Shown piece by piece: positions 1 through 8,639 of a stretch of DNA of 64,000 bases. The DNA comes from an uncultured Lachnospiraceae bacterium (GTDB lineage Bacteria > Bacillota > Clostridia > Lachnospirales > Lachnospiraceae): contig UQAW01000011.1 in assembly GCA_900539175.1 (NCBI GenBank), forward strand, positions 1 through 64,000, written 5' to 3'. The translations under genes and the position numbers were made by a program. Position 1 is the first letter of the stretch; each line of letters starts with the position of its first letter. The notes under the pieces are model-generated. The model ran no database searches, was not told where the DNA came from, and saw only the letters and a list, made by a program, of their open reading frames with translations.

Positions 1-174
1 CAATCACCTACATTTTTGTTTTGCAACTTTCTACATTTTTATTTTACAACAAACATATTAAATTCCATTCGTTTTATAAAAACAGGTCCCTAAGCACCTT
101 TTCACTGCTGCAAATAAACTGCCCTACCGTTTCACAGAACTTTCCCTTCGAAATCATCCAACTGTGTTAGAATT

Positions 175-246
175 CTACGTTCTTCCTGTTTTGGCGCATA
201 CTTTATTCTTTAGCCTTGCAAGTACTGAACTCGCCATATCACCCAT
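175..246 (-). pseudogene. AbiEii-like toxin, start-codon fragment
   Basis: A 23-codon reading frame starts with ATG behind a GGAGG site and encodes MGDMASSVLARLKNK before running into unrelated residues and a TAG. The segment ASSVLARLKNK is the usual N-terminus of AbiEii/AbiGii nucleotidyltransferase toxins. It lies 42 bases downstream of an AbiEi-like fragment on the same strand, the order found in abiE operons. Only the first 15 or so residues remain, so it cannot be functional. The match is short, so the identification rests partly on the neighbour. Confidence 0.5.
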
Positions 247-288
247 TCAGCATTACCTCCATCAATCCACTAACTTTTTTATATACTC

Positions 289-516
289 TCATTTCTTTTG
301 CATACTTTGACAAATTACCCAAATTTTTCTTGGAACTGCAATTGTCCATACCAAAGGAGTTTTATCACTATATCCATAATAGAGTAATGCTGATTGCATA
401 CATACGATACCCTCTTTCAAAAATGTAGCAATCATCTTTTCTTCTAAAATTTCCATTCGATTGGCTACTCGATAGTATCCATGTTTTACCCTTTCAAGTT
501 CTCTATTTTCACACAT
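289..516 (-). pseudogene. AbiEi-like antitoxin fragment
   Basis: The 75-residue product contains the winged-helix-to-core transition typical of type IV AbiEi antitoxins: ERVKHGYYRVAN, then MIATFLKEGIVCMQSALLYYGYSDKTP and TIAVPR. Intact family members run to about 190-290 residues and carry an N-terminal helix-turn-helix plus a C-terminal domain. Here both ends are missing and the last ten residues are off-family. With the AbiEii start fragment just downstream it marks the wreck of an AbiE abortive-infection system. Part of the missing sequence may lie upstream in other frames, but I could not trace it. Confidence 0.6.
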
Positions 517-627
517 TTTCTTTGAGTGAACTCTTTCTGAAGTTTATGATGTTGGGCTAATTCAGCGGTCTTTGTCGCGTTCTGACATTCATTATTATTT
601 TCCAATTAGTTTTACTTTTTCATTTAG

Positions 628-780
628 CAGAAAAACCCATAGAACCGAAGTTCTACGGGTATCTTACGTTTGGACACAACGTTATCTTCCGATAACAATA
701 TATAAATTTTATCTGTCAACCAGTGATTACTCGATGATAATAGCAACACGGCCTGATCCAACAATACGTCCGCCCTCACG
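628..780 (-). repeat. copy of the tuf 3' end with its terminator
   Basis: This 153-bp segment matches positions 5084-5236 at a constant offset of 4456 bases with about seven mismatches. It contains the last 17 codons of EF-Tu (REGGRIVGSGRVAIIIE), the 3' untranslated stretch and the factor-independent terminator (arms near 636-659). Homology stops abruptly at 780. It is therefore a direct repeat of the end of the real tuf gene and brackets the accessory segment 781-5083. It may be the scar of an insertion at the tuf 3' end or the relic of a second tuf copy. Confidence 0.88.
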
Positions 781-1006
781 TTTGTAATGTTCTTAAAATC
801 TCGTTGTTTTCTGTGATTTTCGTGTCCATATTGTCCTGCATTACAGGTTTTCCATGCTATATTTTTATTCTCTTCATTTTTTAGTATCAAAATGGTATCA
901 CAAACGGAGTTTTATAAGCTGCCAATTTTTTACTTGTATGCATTTTACAACAACCACACTAAATCCAAACTCCCTACCCTTTCAATCATATAAGCCATTG
1001 AATGCA
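781..1006. other. intergenic remnant DNA
   Basis: AT-rich sequence between the truncated tuf copy and the PIN-like gene. The minus-strand frame continues out of the tuf fragment for about 36 codons but shows no family I recognise. I see no RNA gene or clear terminator here. It is probably junction debris of whatever event produced the tuf duplication. Confidence 0.4.
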
Positions 1007-1648
1007 TTACAACTTTCCCCTTAATTTTAACAATAAATTTTGAACTTGTACTTCAGTAACTATTGCATTTTTCTCTTCTTTATATATTCTGGTTCCTTCA
1101 TTCATAAATGCCCTATTATCAATAATCGCCTGTCCATACTCATGCCTGCACTGCTCATCCGCTAAATCCCTCAACATATCCTTTCTGCTTTTGACCACTA
1201 AATCAGGAAATGCGATACGCCCCATGTTACCTTCACGAAATGCTCCGTCATTACTTTTCAAAAATAGACATTCAAAATGTTCCGCATAAATCGCAGAAAC
1301 AATTTCTCCCTTATGTTCTTCATGCGGTGAATCTTCTAATCCAGTTCGAAATCTATCATCACAATCAACTAACTGTTTTTCTAGAAATTTCTTGTCCTCT
1401 TCATCTATATCACTATGCTCAATTACAATAATTTTTTCATTCTTCTTAAGTACTTCATATTTTTCAGCGATAACTTTGAAATATTCATTTTTACCAAATT
1501 TCAATATTTCTTTTTCTACAACATCAGCCACTACAATTTTTTCATATTTTTCAATTAACACATCATCCAATTTTGCAAGAATAATATCTACCCAAATATC
1601 AGTGTCGCAAATTGGATAATTTGATAATTCTTCTCCTTTATAGATCAT
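1007..1648 (-). CDS. PIN-like ribonuclease (putative toxin)
   Basis: The 213-residue soluble protein shows the PIN-fold acidic pattern. There is an N-terminal strand with Asp15/Asp17 (ICDTDIWV), Glu45/Glu47 in VVEKEIL, Glu115 in HKGEIVSAIYA, and Asp134 in FLKSNDGAF. PIN proteins are Mg2+-dependent RNases and common toxins. Its ATG lies inside the last codons of the upstream metallopeptidase gene (11-base overlap), so the two are translationally coupled. The set XRE regulator, ImmA/IrrE peptidase and PIN-like protein resembles toxin-antitoxin modules in which the peptidase/regulator controls the nuclease. The toxin role is inference; the fold assignment is from the motifs. Confidence 0.65.
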   Translation of the reverse strand: MIYKGEELSNYPICDTDIWVDIILAKLDDVLIEKYEKIVVADVVEKEILKFGKNEYFKVIAEKYEVLKKNEKIIVIEHSDIDEEDKKFLEKQLVDCDDRFRTGLEDSPHEEHKGEIVSAIYAEHFECLFLKSNDGAFREGNMGRIAFPDLVVKSRKDMLRDLADEQCRHEYGQAIIDNRAFMNEGTRIYKEEKNAIVTEVQVQNLLLKLRGKL

Positions 1649-2405
1649 TATTCAATCCATCTACGACTTTTAATAATTCAAAAGCCTTTTCTTTAGATAT
1701 TCTCTTTTTATCTAAATTAAAAGCAACGTTATTATAAAAAGAGTCCGGAATATAAATATCATTCGTAGCGTTTATTAATTGTAGATTTCCATGAACCACT
1801 TTTGTTTTTTCTTCCAATGATTTTCGCTGTTTTTCTGTATTTTGGGCTATAGCATATCTATTTTGTAAATTTTTCTTATATTCAGGATACAATTGTATAA
1901 TTCTTGTTAACATAGCAGAATATCCCACGTTAAAATAATTTTGCATACAAATAATATCTTCATGTTTTAAATATTGTAAGGAAATATTATGTAAGTTAAT
2001 ATACCTTCTCACTAAATCATCTGGCATTAAAATAACACTTGCAAAAGCATTTGCCTTATATTCAATGGGATCCTCCATCAGACATTCTGTATAACTTATT
2101 CCATTTCCCTCGCCAGTATGAATATGGTAACACTCATGCCAACATGACAAATATTGCCTACCAAGATTTTGCCTGCTATTAATATAAATACAATTATAAG
2201 GAGCCTTATATATCGTAAAGCCACTTAAAGAAGTATTTTCACCAATTGCAGGAAATCTAATAAGCAAAAAACCCAACTGCTCTATTGTTTTAAAAGTATC
2301 TTCTATTACCTCATCCTTATGAATAAAAGATTCTCTATACTCAAGAGCAATTGGGTGAACCTCTTCATACAGCTTTGTTTTTTCTTCTTCACTTAATTTT
2401 TTCAA
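1638..2405 (-). CDS. ImmA/IrrE family metallopeptidase
   Basis: The 255-residue protein carries the zinc motif H90-E-C-Y-H94 followed by a helix with E115YKANAFASVILMP, the arrangement of ImmA/IrrE (DUF955) peptidases that cleave XRE-type repressors. The start is TTG behind AAGGCGGTG. It lies 15 bases downstream of the XRE gene and overlaps the PIN-like gene, so all three form one operon. In known ImmA/ImmR systems the peptidase removes the repressor after a stress signal. That role here is inferred from family and gene order. The C-terminal 100 residues are not family-specific and may contact the partner proteins. Confidence 0.88.
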   Translation of the reverse strand: MKKLSEEEKTKLYEEVHPIALEYRESFIHKDEVIEDTFKTIEQLGFLLIRFPAIGENTSLSGFTIYKAPYNCIYINSRQNLGRQYLSCWHECYHIHTGEGNGISYTECLMEDPIEYKANAFASVILMPDDLVRRYINLHNISLQYLKHEDIICMQNYFNVGYSAMLTRIIQLYPEYKKNLQNRYAIAQNTEKQRKSLEEKTKVVHGNLQLINATNDIYIPDSFYNNVAFNLDKKRISKEKAFELLKVVDGLNNDL

Positions 2406-2420
2406 AAAAACACCGCCTTA

Positions 2421-2801
2421 TCAGTTTATTCCGATTTTTTTTTGCATAATAATTTCATTAAACAACATATTAGCCAAATCAAATGTTCCCTGAACATTGC
2501 TATCATTCGCATTTGATCTAAAATTTGCTGCGGCCATATCATCGTTTATTTCTGATAGCAGTTCTTCGGTTGACAATCCTAATATCTTACCACACGCTTT
2601 ATATAACTTAGGTGAGAAACTACTATTACCTTTCTCAATTCTTTGTAATAATTCTATAGTAATGCCATATTTAGATGCAAATTCAGCCTCTCCAATTCCT
2701 TCGCTGATTCTCTTATCCTTTACGTTCTTACTTAACTCATAACTAGTATATAAAGGACGACTATTATTTGACTTTTTTACAAACTTGTAAATATCTGCCA
2801 T
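2421..2801 (-). CDS. XRE-family regulator (putative antitoxin/repressor)
   Basis: A 126-residue protein with a helix-turn-helix of the Cro/CI class around residues 20-82 (RISEGIGEAEFASKYGIT, then LLQRIEKGNSSFS, then ILGLSTEELL). The C-terminal tail is hydrophilic with no recognised domain. It is the first gene of the XRE-ImmA/IrrE-PIN operon and is preceded by a strong promoter about 185 bases upstream. It probably represses its own operon and is the likely substrate of the ImmA/IrrE peptidase; this is inferred from family behaviour. Confidence 0.82.
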   Translation of the reverse strand: MADIYKFVKKSNNSRPLYTSYELSKNVKDKRISEGIGEAEFASKYGITIELLQRIEKGNSSFSPKLYKACGKILGLSTEELLSEINDDMAAANFRSNANDSNVQGTFDLANMLFNEIIMQKKIGIN

Positions 2802-3490
2802 ATCATTTCCTCCATTTTCTAATATAACATAATCTGCTTATAAACAATCAAATTATTCAACAGACTTCTATATATTTTAGAATGATTTAACTATTACAAT
2901 CAATCCTTCATACAACATAAAGAAGCGACATTCGTCAGTTACCTATTTCTAAAATTAACTTCTTAACGACACCTCTCCTACAATTATATTATCACGCCTC
3001 TATAAAAATGTCAAAATTTTTTTAACCCCGCAAAACCTTATATAGACCTGAATTTATTTGTATGTTTTTCTCTTTTTCTATTTCTTATACTTTTCGTGCA
3101 TTCTATCATACGAGGGCTTTGTAAGTGGTCCGATCATTTTAGCAATAAAATCGACCGCAAACTCAACAACAAAATCCATATACTAATTCTCCGCGAATCC
3201 CGATTTTTCAGTTCTACAAATTGAAATTGAACAAAATCGCTGCGCGATGGCCTGCCAAGGCTGTTGCATAGCGATTTTCTGTTTTCTATAACAAAACAGT
3301 GGAAAGCGAGTCCTAAAAGTAGTATTGTTAAATCACCACAACCAGACAATCAAACAGGATCGACCTTCCCACTGCCTATGAAAAGAATATCATCCTTCCG
3401 CTTGGTTGACAAGCGGTTTTATGACCCAAATGCACCTCCATGCAAAGCAGTGTTTCTGATTACTACTGATTTCACATGGAGGATTTTATT
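2802..3490. other. long intergenic region between operon promoter and recombinase fragment
   Basis: About 690 bases without a gene. The left 180 bases are the untranslated leader of the XRE operon. Around 3233-3277 there is an inverted repeat with arms AAAATCGCT and AGCGATTTT. At about 3397-3420 a small hairpin CCGCTT/AAGCGG followed by TTTT looks like a plus-strand terminator. The rest is probably the left flank of a decayed insertion element; I see no intact reading frame. Confidence 0.5.
2986..3014 (-). promoter_or_regulatory. promoter of the XRE-ImmA/IrrE-PIN operon
   Basis: On the minus strand TTGACA (3014-3009) is followed after exactly 17 bases by TAATAT (2991-2986), a near-consensus vegetative promoter. 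The predicted start near 2979 leaves an untranslated leader of about 180 bases before the XRE start codon, long enough to hold regulatory structure or operator sites. Confidence 0.75.
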
Positions 3491-4018
3491 ATGTACGAAA
3501 AATATTTACAACAGCTTGAGGAAGCCGGAAAAATCCGTAACCTCAAAGAACGTTCCATCAACTGTTATAAAAACTATGTCTCTTACTTTCTGAAATATCA
3601 GGGCAAGTGTCCTGAAGAACTTACCTGTCAGGATGTCAGGACTTTTCTGCTTGCAAAAAGAGAAGAAGGATTAAAAGCCACAACTCTGAACCTTTATAAT
3701 TCAGCTGTCCGTTTTTTCTATCGGAATGTCCTGCATATCCTTTGGGATGCTATCACAGTTCCACATATGATCCAAGAACACAGGCTTCCGACTGTACTGA
3801 CCGCTGGTGAAATTGACCGTTTGTTAGACGCTGTTGGCGATATCAAATATAAGGCTATGCTTGCAGTCATGTATTCTTCCGGCATGCGGGTTTCTAAAGT
3901 AATTCATCTTCATTATGATGACATTTCCCGCTCAAATATGCAGATCCATGTCCGGGATACGAAGAACAGGATGGACCGCTATACCATTCTGTCTAAGCGT
4001 TGTCTGGATAACGTTTGA
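3491..4018 (+). pseudogene. tyrosine recombinase, C-terminally truncated
   Basis: The frame starts at ATG behind GGAGG and encodes a SAM-like core-binding domain (residues about 1-85) and the beginning of a phage-integrase catalytic domain, including the first catalytic arginine in SSGMRVSKVIHLHYDDI. The protein ends after about 175 residues, before the HxxR and tyrosine boxes, where integrases of about 290 residues would continue. Homology breaks at the same point as the converging oxidoreductase gene, 4-5 bases away, so one deletion or recombination event cut both. It cannot be active but records past site-specific recombination here. Confidence 0.82.
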
Positions 4019-4022
4019 CCAT

Positions 4023-4301
4023 TTAATTTGGAAGAAAAAACATCTCTTTTTTATCCAGTTCTACACCATCGCCTAATGCACCAATTTCTTTCCAAAGTTC
4101 ATGCAATGCACTCCCTGTTCTTGTTCCCGTAAGCCAGTGAATACAATTATCAATAAAGTATCCTTCCCGCTTCCATCCGGTACACTGTCCTCCAGGCAAA
4201 GCATTTTTTTCATAAATCTCTGTAGTGAATCCTTCCTTCTGTAACAGTACTCCTGCTGTCATTCCTGCAATTCCACCGCCAATAATCACGATCTTCTTCA
4301 T
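4023..4301 (-). pseudogene. FAD/NAD(P)-dependent oxidoreductase, N-terminal fragment
   Basis: The first 92 residues of a phytoene-desaturase-like flavoprotein are present. A Rossmann motif (KKIVIIGGGIAGMTAGVLL) binds FAD, followed by EIYEKNALPGGQCTGW and the conserved DNCIHWLTGT. Intact members have about 450-520 residues; this one stops after FFLPN, abutting the truncated recombinase. The ATG at 4301 (GAGGTG upstream) is preferred over the GTG six bases earlier. It follows the TetR gene by about ten bases and was probably its regulatory target. It is non-functional as it stands. Confidence 0.85.
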
Positions 4302-4311
4302 ATGCACCTCA

Positions 4312-4887
4312 CTATTTCTTTCTCACAATATCAACAATCCACTCTGCATTTGGTAACTCAATCTCTTGATTCGTAGCATACTGTTCGGCAATTCCTTGTA
4401 TACTACACCAAAACGCATTGGAAATCACCAAGGGATTGCCTTCCTTAATACTTCCCTCTTGCTGTCCCCATTCGATAATTGGTACAAATTGTTCTATTGT
4501 ATTTACTTTCATTGCTATTTCTCTGATATGCTCTGGTGTTGCTTCACTTCGTTGTGCTTCTGCCATCAGCACAAACATTTTTGCTACAATAGGTTGTTTT
4601 TTCATATACTCAAATAACTCTTCTGTAAATTTCACAAAATAGCCTATTGCATGCTCACACTTCTGCGCTCCCGGATATGATGTTCCTTCCAGACCCATTC
4701 GAATTAACTCTTCATATAAAGCTTCTTTGGATTCAAAATAATGAAACATTAATCCTATACTCATATTTACTCTCTTAGCGATATCTGTTATCTTTGTAGC
4801 CGCATATCCCTTACTAACAAATAACTCTAGCGCAGCATTTATTATTTCTTGTCTTCTCCGTTCTTTTTGCTCTTTTCTTGTTTCCAA
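4312..4887 (-). CDS. TetR/AcrR-family transcriptional regulator
   Basis: A 191-residue protein of normal TetR length. The N-terminal helix-turn-helix spans about residues 10-56 (IINAALELFVSKGYAATKITDIAKRVNMSIGLMFHYFESKEALY), the family signature. The C-terminal ligand domain is variable and tryptophan-poor. The start is ATG with an AAGAGAGGAAG-like ribosome site. It sits immediately upstream of the truncated flavoprotein gene on the same strand, so it probably regulated that gene and itself. With the target broken the regulator may be orphaned. The inducer cannot be predicted. Confidence 0.9.
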   Translation of the reverse strand: METRKEQKERRRQEIINAALELFVSKGYAATKITDIAKRVNMSIGLMFHYFESKEALYEELIRMGLEGTSYPGAQKCEHAIGYFVKFTEELFEYMKKQPIVAKMFVLMAEAQRSEATPEHIREIAMKVNTIEQFVPIIEWGQQEGSIKEGNPLVISNAFWCSIQGIAEQYATNQEIELPNAEWIVDIVRKK

Positions 4888-4973
4888 TTAATCTTCCTCT
4901 CTTTTTTGAATAATTATTCATTGAATTTTTATTTAATTTCATCATAAGTATTGTTATTTGTAAATACAAACCA

Positions 4974-5001
4974 CCCCAAGTAGCAGCCCTGCCGCTTGGG
5001 G
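4974..5001. other. perfect hairpin CCCCAAG/CTTGGGG
   Basis: Seven-base arms around a 14-base loop lie between the TetR gene and the tuf terminator. There is no T-tract on either strand, so it is not a standard terminator. It may mark the right boundary of the accessory insert. Confidence 0.4.
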
Positions 5002-5083
5002 CATCCCTTACCGGCTCATCCCGGCAACCATTTTTCTTTATTTTTCGTTATTCTCTTCCGCTACATTTTATATTTCCAGGCAA

Positions 5084-5115
5084 CAGAAAAACCCGTAGAA
5101 CCGAAGTTCTACGGG
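5084..5115 (-). terminator. factor-independent terminator of tuf
   Basis: On the minus strand a hairpin with arms CCCGTAGAAC and GTTCTACGGG is followed by TTTTTCTG, about 70 bases after the tuf stop. The same terminator with one arm mismatch is repeated at 628-659. Confidence 0.92.
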
Positions 5116-5182
5116 CATCTTACGTTTGGACACAACGTTATCTTACGATAACAATATATAAATTTTATCTGTCAACCAGTGA

Positions 5183-6376
5183 TTACTCGATGATAGTAGC
5201 AACACGGCCTGATCCAACAGTACGTCCACCTTCACGGATAGCGAATGTAAGACCCTGCTCCATAGCGATCGGATGGATCAGTTCGATTGTCATCTCTACG
5301 TTATCTCCAGGCATGCACATCTCTGTACCAGCCGGCAGATTGATAACGCCAGTTACGTCAGTTGTTCTGAAGTAGAACTGCGGACGATAGTTGTTGAAGA
5401 AAGGTGTGTGACGTCCACCCTCGTCTTTTGTCAGAACGTAAACCTGAGCTGTGAATTTCTTGTGGCAGGTAACTGAACCTGGTTTTGAAAGAACCTGACC
5501 TCTTTCGATCTCAGTTCTCTGAACACCACGAAGCAGAGCACCGATGTTATCACCAGCCTGAGCCTCATCCAACAGCTTACGGAACATTTCGATACCAGTT
5601 ACAACAGTTTTACGTGTTTCTTCTTTGATACCAACGATTTCAACTTCCTCGTTCAGATGCAGAACACCACGCTCAACACGTCCGGTAGCAACAGTACCAC
5701 GACCTGTGATTGTGAATACATCCTCTACAGGCATCAGGAATGGCTGATCTGTAGCACGCTGAGGATCCGGAATCCACTCATCAACAGCTGCCATCAGTTC
5801 CATGATCTTGTCGCCCCATTCGCCTGACGGATCTTCCAGAGCTTTCAGAGCAGAACCCTGAATAATCGGTGTGTCATCTCCCGGGAACTCGTACTCGTTC
5901 AGCAGCTCACGGATCTCCATGTCTACCAGCTCAAGCAGCTCTTCATCATCAACCATATCACATTTGTTCATGAATACTACGATATAAGGTACACCTACCT
6001 GACGGGACAGAAGGATATGCTCTTTTGTCTGAGCCATAACACCATCAGTTGCAGCAACAACCAGGATAGCGCCGTCCATCTGAGCAGCACCTGTGATCAT
6101 GTTCTTTACATAGTCAGCATGGCCTGGGCAGTCAACGTGTGCGTAATGTCTGTTATCTGTCTCATACTCAACGTGTGCAGTAGAGATTGTAATACCACGC
6201 TCTCTCTCTTCCGGAGCTTTATCAATGTTTTCGAAATCTACAGCTGCATTACCAGCAACTCTTTCTGAAAGAGTCTTAGTGATAGCTGCTGTCAGAGTTG
6301 TTTTACCATGGTCTACGTGTCCAATGGTACCAATGTTACAATGCGGTTTTGTTCTTTCAAATTTAGCCTTAGCCAT
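5183..6376 (-). CDS. tuf: translation elongation factor Tu
   Basis: EF-Tu delivers aminoacyl-tRNA to the ribosome in a GTP-dependent manner. The 397-residue protein is full length. It has the G1 P-loop GHVDHGKT (19-26), a G2 region with RGITIST, DCPGH for G3, NKCD for G4 and the C-terminal REGGRTVGSGRV. The start ATG follows AAGGAGGATTTTGAAAA. It is the last gene of the str operon but is separated from fusA by 145 bases with a promoter, so it can be transcribed alone. Its 3' end is duplicated at 628-780. Confidence 0.99.
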   Translation of the reverse strand: MAKAKFERTKPHCNIGTIGHVDHGKTTLTAAITKTLSERVAGNAAVDFENIDKAPEERERGITISTAHVEYETDNRHYAHVDCPGHADYVKNMITGAAQMDGAILVVAATDGVMAQTKEHILLSRQVGVPYIVVFMNKCDMVDDEELLELVDMEIRELLNEYEFPGDDTPIIQGSALKALEDPSGEWGDKIMELMAAVDEWIPDPQRATDQPFLMPVEDVFTITGRGTVATGRVERGVLHLNEEVEIVGIKEETRKTVVTGIEMFRKLLDEAQAGDNIGALLRGVQRTEIERGQVLSKPGSVTCHKKFTAQVYVLTKDEGGRHTPFFNNYRPQFYFRTTDVTGVINLPAGTEMCMPGDNVEMTIELIHPIAMEQGLTFAIREGGRTVGSGRVATIIE

Positions 6377-6481
6377 TTTTCAAAATCCTCCTTATAGATC
6401 TGTGCCCCTTGGGCTTTTTGAGTTCTGCGGATATCCGCATCAGGAGATAAAATCTCCGATATTCGTAGCCTGCTAACCTAG

Positions 6482-6510
6482 ATTATATTGCATAATCGTA
6501 GGTTTTGCAA
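6482..6510 (-). promoter_or_regulatory. internal promoter for tuf
   Basis: On the minus strand TTGCAA (6510-6505), a 17-base spacer and a perfect TATAAT (6487-6482) lie in the fusA-tuf gap, 110 bases before the tuf start. This explains extra EF-Tu expression relative to the upstream genes. Confidence 0.8.
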
Positions 6511-6521
6511 GCATTTTAACT

Positions 6522-8639
6522 TTATTTTGCCTTTGCAGACAGAACTTTTTCCTGTACAGACTTCGGAACCGGCTCATATCTGTCGAAGAACATGGAGTAA
6601 TTACCACGACCCTGTGTTCTGGAACGCAGATCTGTTGCGTATCCGAACATCTCAGCCAACGGTACAAAACCACGAATCATCTTTCCGCCGCCCACATCGT
6701 CCATACCTTCGATACGTCCACGACGAGAGTTAATATCACCGATAACATCACCCATGTAATCTTCCGGAGTAGATACTTCCACCTTCATGATCGGCTCAAG
6801 CAACACCGGAGCTGCCTTCTGCATTGCTTCCTTAAATGCAAGGGAACCTGCAATATGGAATGCCATCTCAGAAGAATCGACTTCATGGTAAGAACCATCG
6901 TATACATTTGCCGAAACACCTACAACAGGGAATCCGCCAAGGATACCAGCCTTCATAGCTTCTTCGATACCCTCTCCGACTGCCGGGATATATTCCTTCG
7001 GAATCGCACCGCCGACAACGCTGGATACAAACTTATAAGTTTCTTCTGCATTTGCATCCATAGGCTCAAATTTAACTTTACAGTGACCGTACTGTCCACG
7101 ACCACCGGACTGTTTTGCATACTTGCTGTCCACATCTGCCGGTTTTGTAATGGTCTCTTTGTAAGCAACCTGAGGAGCACCAACATTTGCCTCTACGTGG
7201 AACTCACGAAGCAGACGGTCTACGATGATTTCCAGATGGAGCTCACCCATACCTGCAATGATCGTCTGTCCTGTTTCCTGATTGGTGTGTGCACGGAATG
7301 TCGGGTCTTCCTCTGCCAGTTTTGCAAGAGCTTCACCCAGTTTACCCTGACCAGCTTTTGTCTTAGGCTCAATTGCCAGTTCGATAACTGGTTCCGGGAA
7401 TTCCATGGACTCAAGGATTACCGGATGCTGTTCGTCACAGATGGTATCACCGGTTGTTGTAAACTTAAATCCGATTGCAGCTGCAATATCTCCGGAATAT
7501 ACTTTATCCAGCTCCTGTCTCTTGTTGGCATGCATCTGCAGGATACGTCCAACACGTTCTTTTTTACCCTTTGTAGAGTTATATACATAAGAACCAGAGT
7601 TCATAGTACCGGAATATACACGGAAATATGCTAGCTTACCAACAAATGGGTCTGTCATAATTTTAAATGCCAGAGCTGAGAACGGTTCGTCATCGGAAGA
7701 ATGTCTTACTGTCTCATTTCCTTCCATATCTACACCATCGATTGGCGGAATATCGGTTGGAGCCGGCATATACTCAAGGATTGCATCCAGAAGTTTCTGA
7801 ACACCTTTATTTCTGTAAGCAGAACCACAGCATACCGGAATCGCTGCACATTCGCAGGTTCCCTTACGCAGAGCTGCTTTCATCTCGTCAACAGACGGAA
7901 CATCATCTTCCAGATAACGCATCATCAGCTCATCATCCAGTTCGCAGACCTTCTCGATCAGCTCTGTATGATACAGCTCCGCGTCATCCTGCATATCTTC
8001 CGGAATATCAACGATTGAGATATCTTCACCCTTATCATCATTGTAGATGTAAGCTTTCATCTCAAACAGATCGATAATTCCTTTAAATTCATCTTCCTTG
8101 CCGATCGGCAGCTGAAGAATGATTGCATTTTTTCCAAGACGAGTCTTAATCTGATCTACAGCATTGTAGAAATCTGCACCCAGGATATCCATCTTATTGA
8201 TGAATGCCATACGGGGTACATTGTAGGTGTCAGCCTGACGCCATACATTCTCAGACTGTGGCTCAACGCCGCCCTTTGCACAGAATACACCGACAGCGCC
8301 GTCCAGCACACGAAGGGAACGCTCTACCTCAACGGTAAAGTCAACGTGTCCAGGAGTATCAATGATATTGATACGGTGCTCTAAAGCACCCGGTTTTACC
8401 TTGCAGTTTTCCTGCGGTGTCCAGTGGCAGGTAGTAGCGGCTGAAGTGATCGTAATACCACGCTCTTGCTCCTGCTCCATCCAGTCCATGGTAGCAGTTC
8501 CTTCGTGAGTATCACCAATTTTATAGTTAACACCGGTATAGTACAGAATACGCTCAGTAAGAGTTGTCTTACCTGCATCGATATGCGCCATAATACCAAT
8601 GTTTCTGGTTCTATCTAATGGATATTCTCTTCCAGCCAA
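6522..8639 (-). CDS. fusA: elongation factor G
   Basis: EF-G is the GTPase that drives ribosomal translocation and, with RRF, recycling. The 705-residue protein is full length, with P-loop AHIDAGKT (18-25), the switch region RGITITSAA, DTPGHVDF, NKMD and the C-terminal domains IV and V (GQYGHCKV and GFVPLAEMFGYATDLRS). Translation begins at TTG placed after AGGAGGAAAAAG. It sits between rpsG and tuf in the usual str order. I see nothing unusual such as tetracycline-resistance-type substitutions. Confidence 0.98.
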   Translation of the reverse strand: MAGREYPLDRTRNIGIMAHIDAGKTTLTERILYYTGVNYKIGDTHEGTATMDWMEQEQERGITITSAATTCHWTPQENCKVKPGALEHRINIIDTPGHVDFTVEVERSLRVLDGAVGVFCAKGGVEPQSENVWRQADTYNVPRMAFINKMDILGADFYNAVDQIKTRLGKNAIILQLPIGKEDEFKGIIDLFEMKAYIYNDDKGEDISIVDIPEDMQDDAELYHTELIEKVCELDDELMMRYLEDDVPSVDEMKAALRKGTCECAAIPVCCGSAYRNKGVQKLLDAILEYMPAPTDIPPIDGVDMEGNETVRHSSDDEPFSALAFKIMTDPFVGKLAYFRVYSGTMNSGSYVYNSTKGKKERVGRILQMHANKRQELDKVYSGDIAAAIGFKFTTTGDTICDEQHPVILESMEFPEPVIELAIEPKTKAGQGKLGEALAKLAEEDPTFRAHTNQETGQTIIAGMGELHLEIIVDRLLREFHVEANVGAPQVAYKETITKPADVDSKYAKQSGGRGQYGHCKVKFEPMDANAEETYKFVSSVVGGAIPKEYIPAVGEGIEEAMKAGILGGFPVVGVSANVYDGSYHEVDSSEMAFHIAGSLAFKEAMQKAAPVLLEPIMKVEVSTPEDYMGDVIGDINSRRGRIEGMDDVGGGKMIRGFVPLAEMFGYATDLRSRTQGRGNYSMFFDRYEPVPKSVQEKVLSAKAK

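Noticed and set aside
624..890. 88-residue minus-strand frame covering the tuf remnant
   Set aside because: Its C-terminal part reads the terminator and an out-of-frame tuf 3' end, and the N-terminal part has no family match; treated as debris.
6855..7634. 259-residue plus-strand frame inside fusA
   Set aside because: It lies wholly antisense to a clear EF-G gene and its cysteine-rich composition is typical of a shadow frame.
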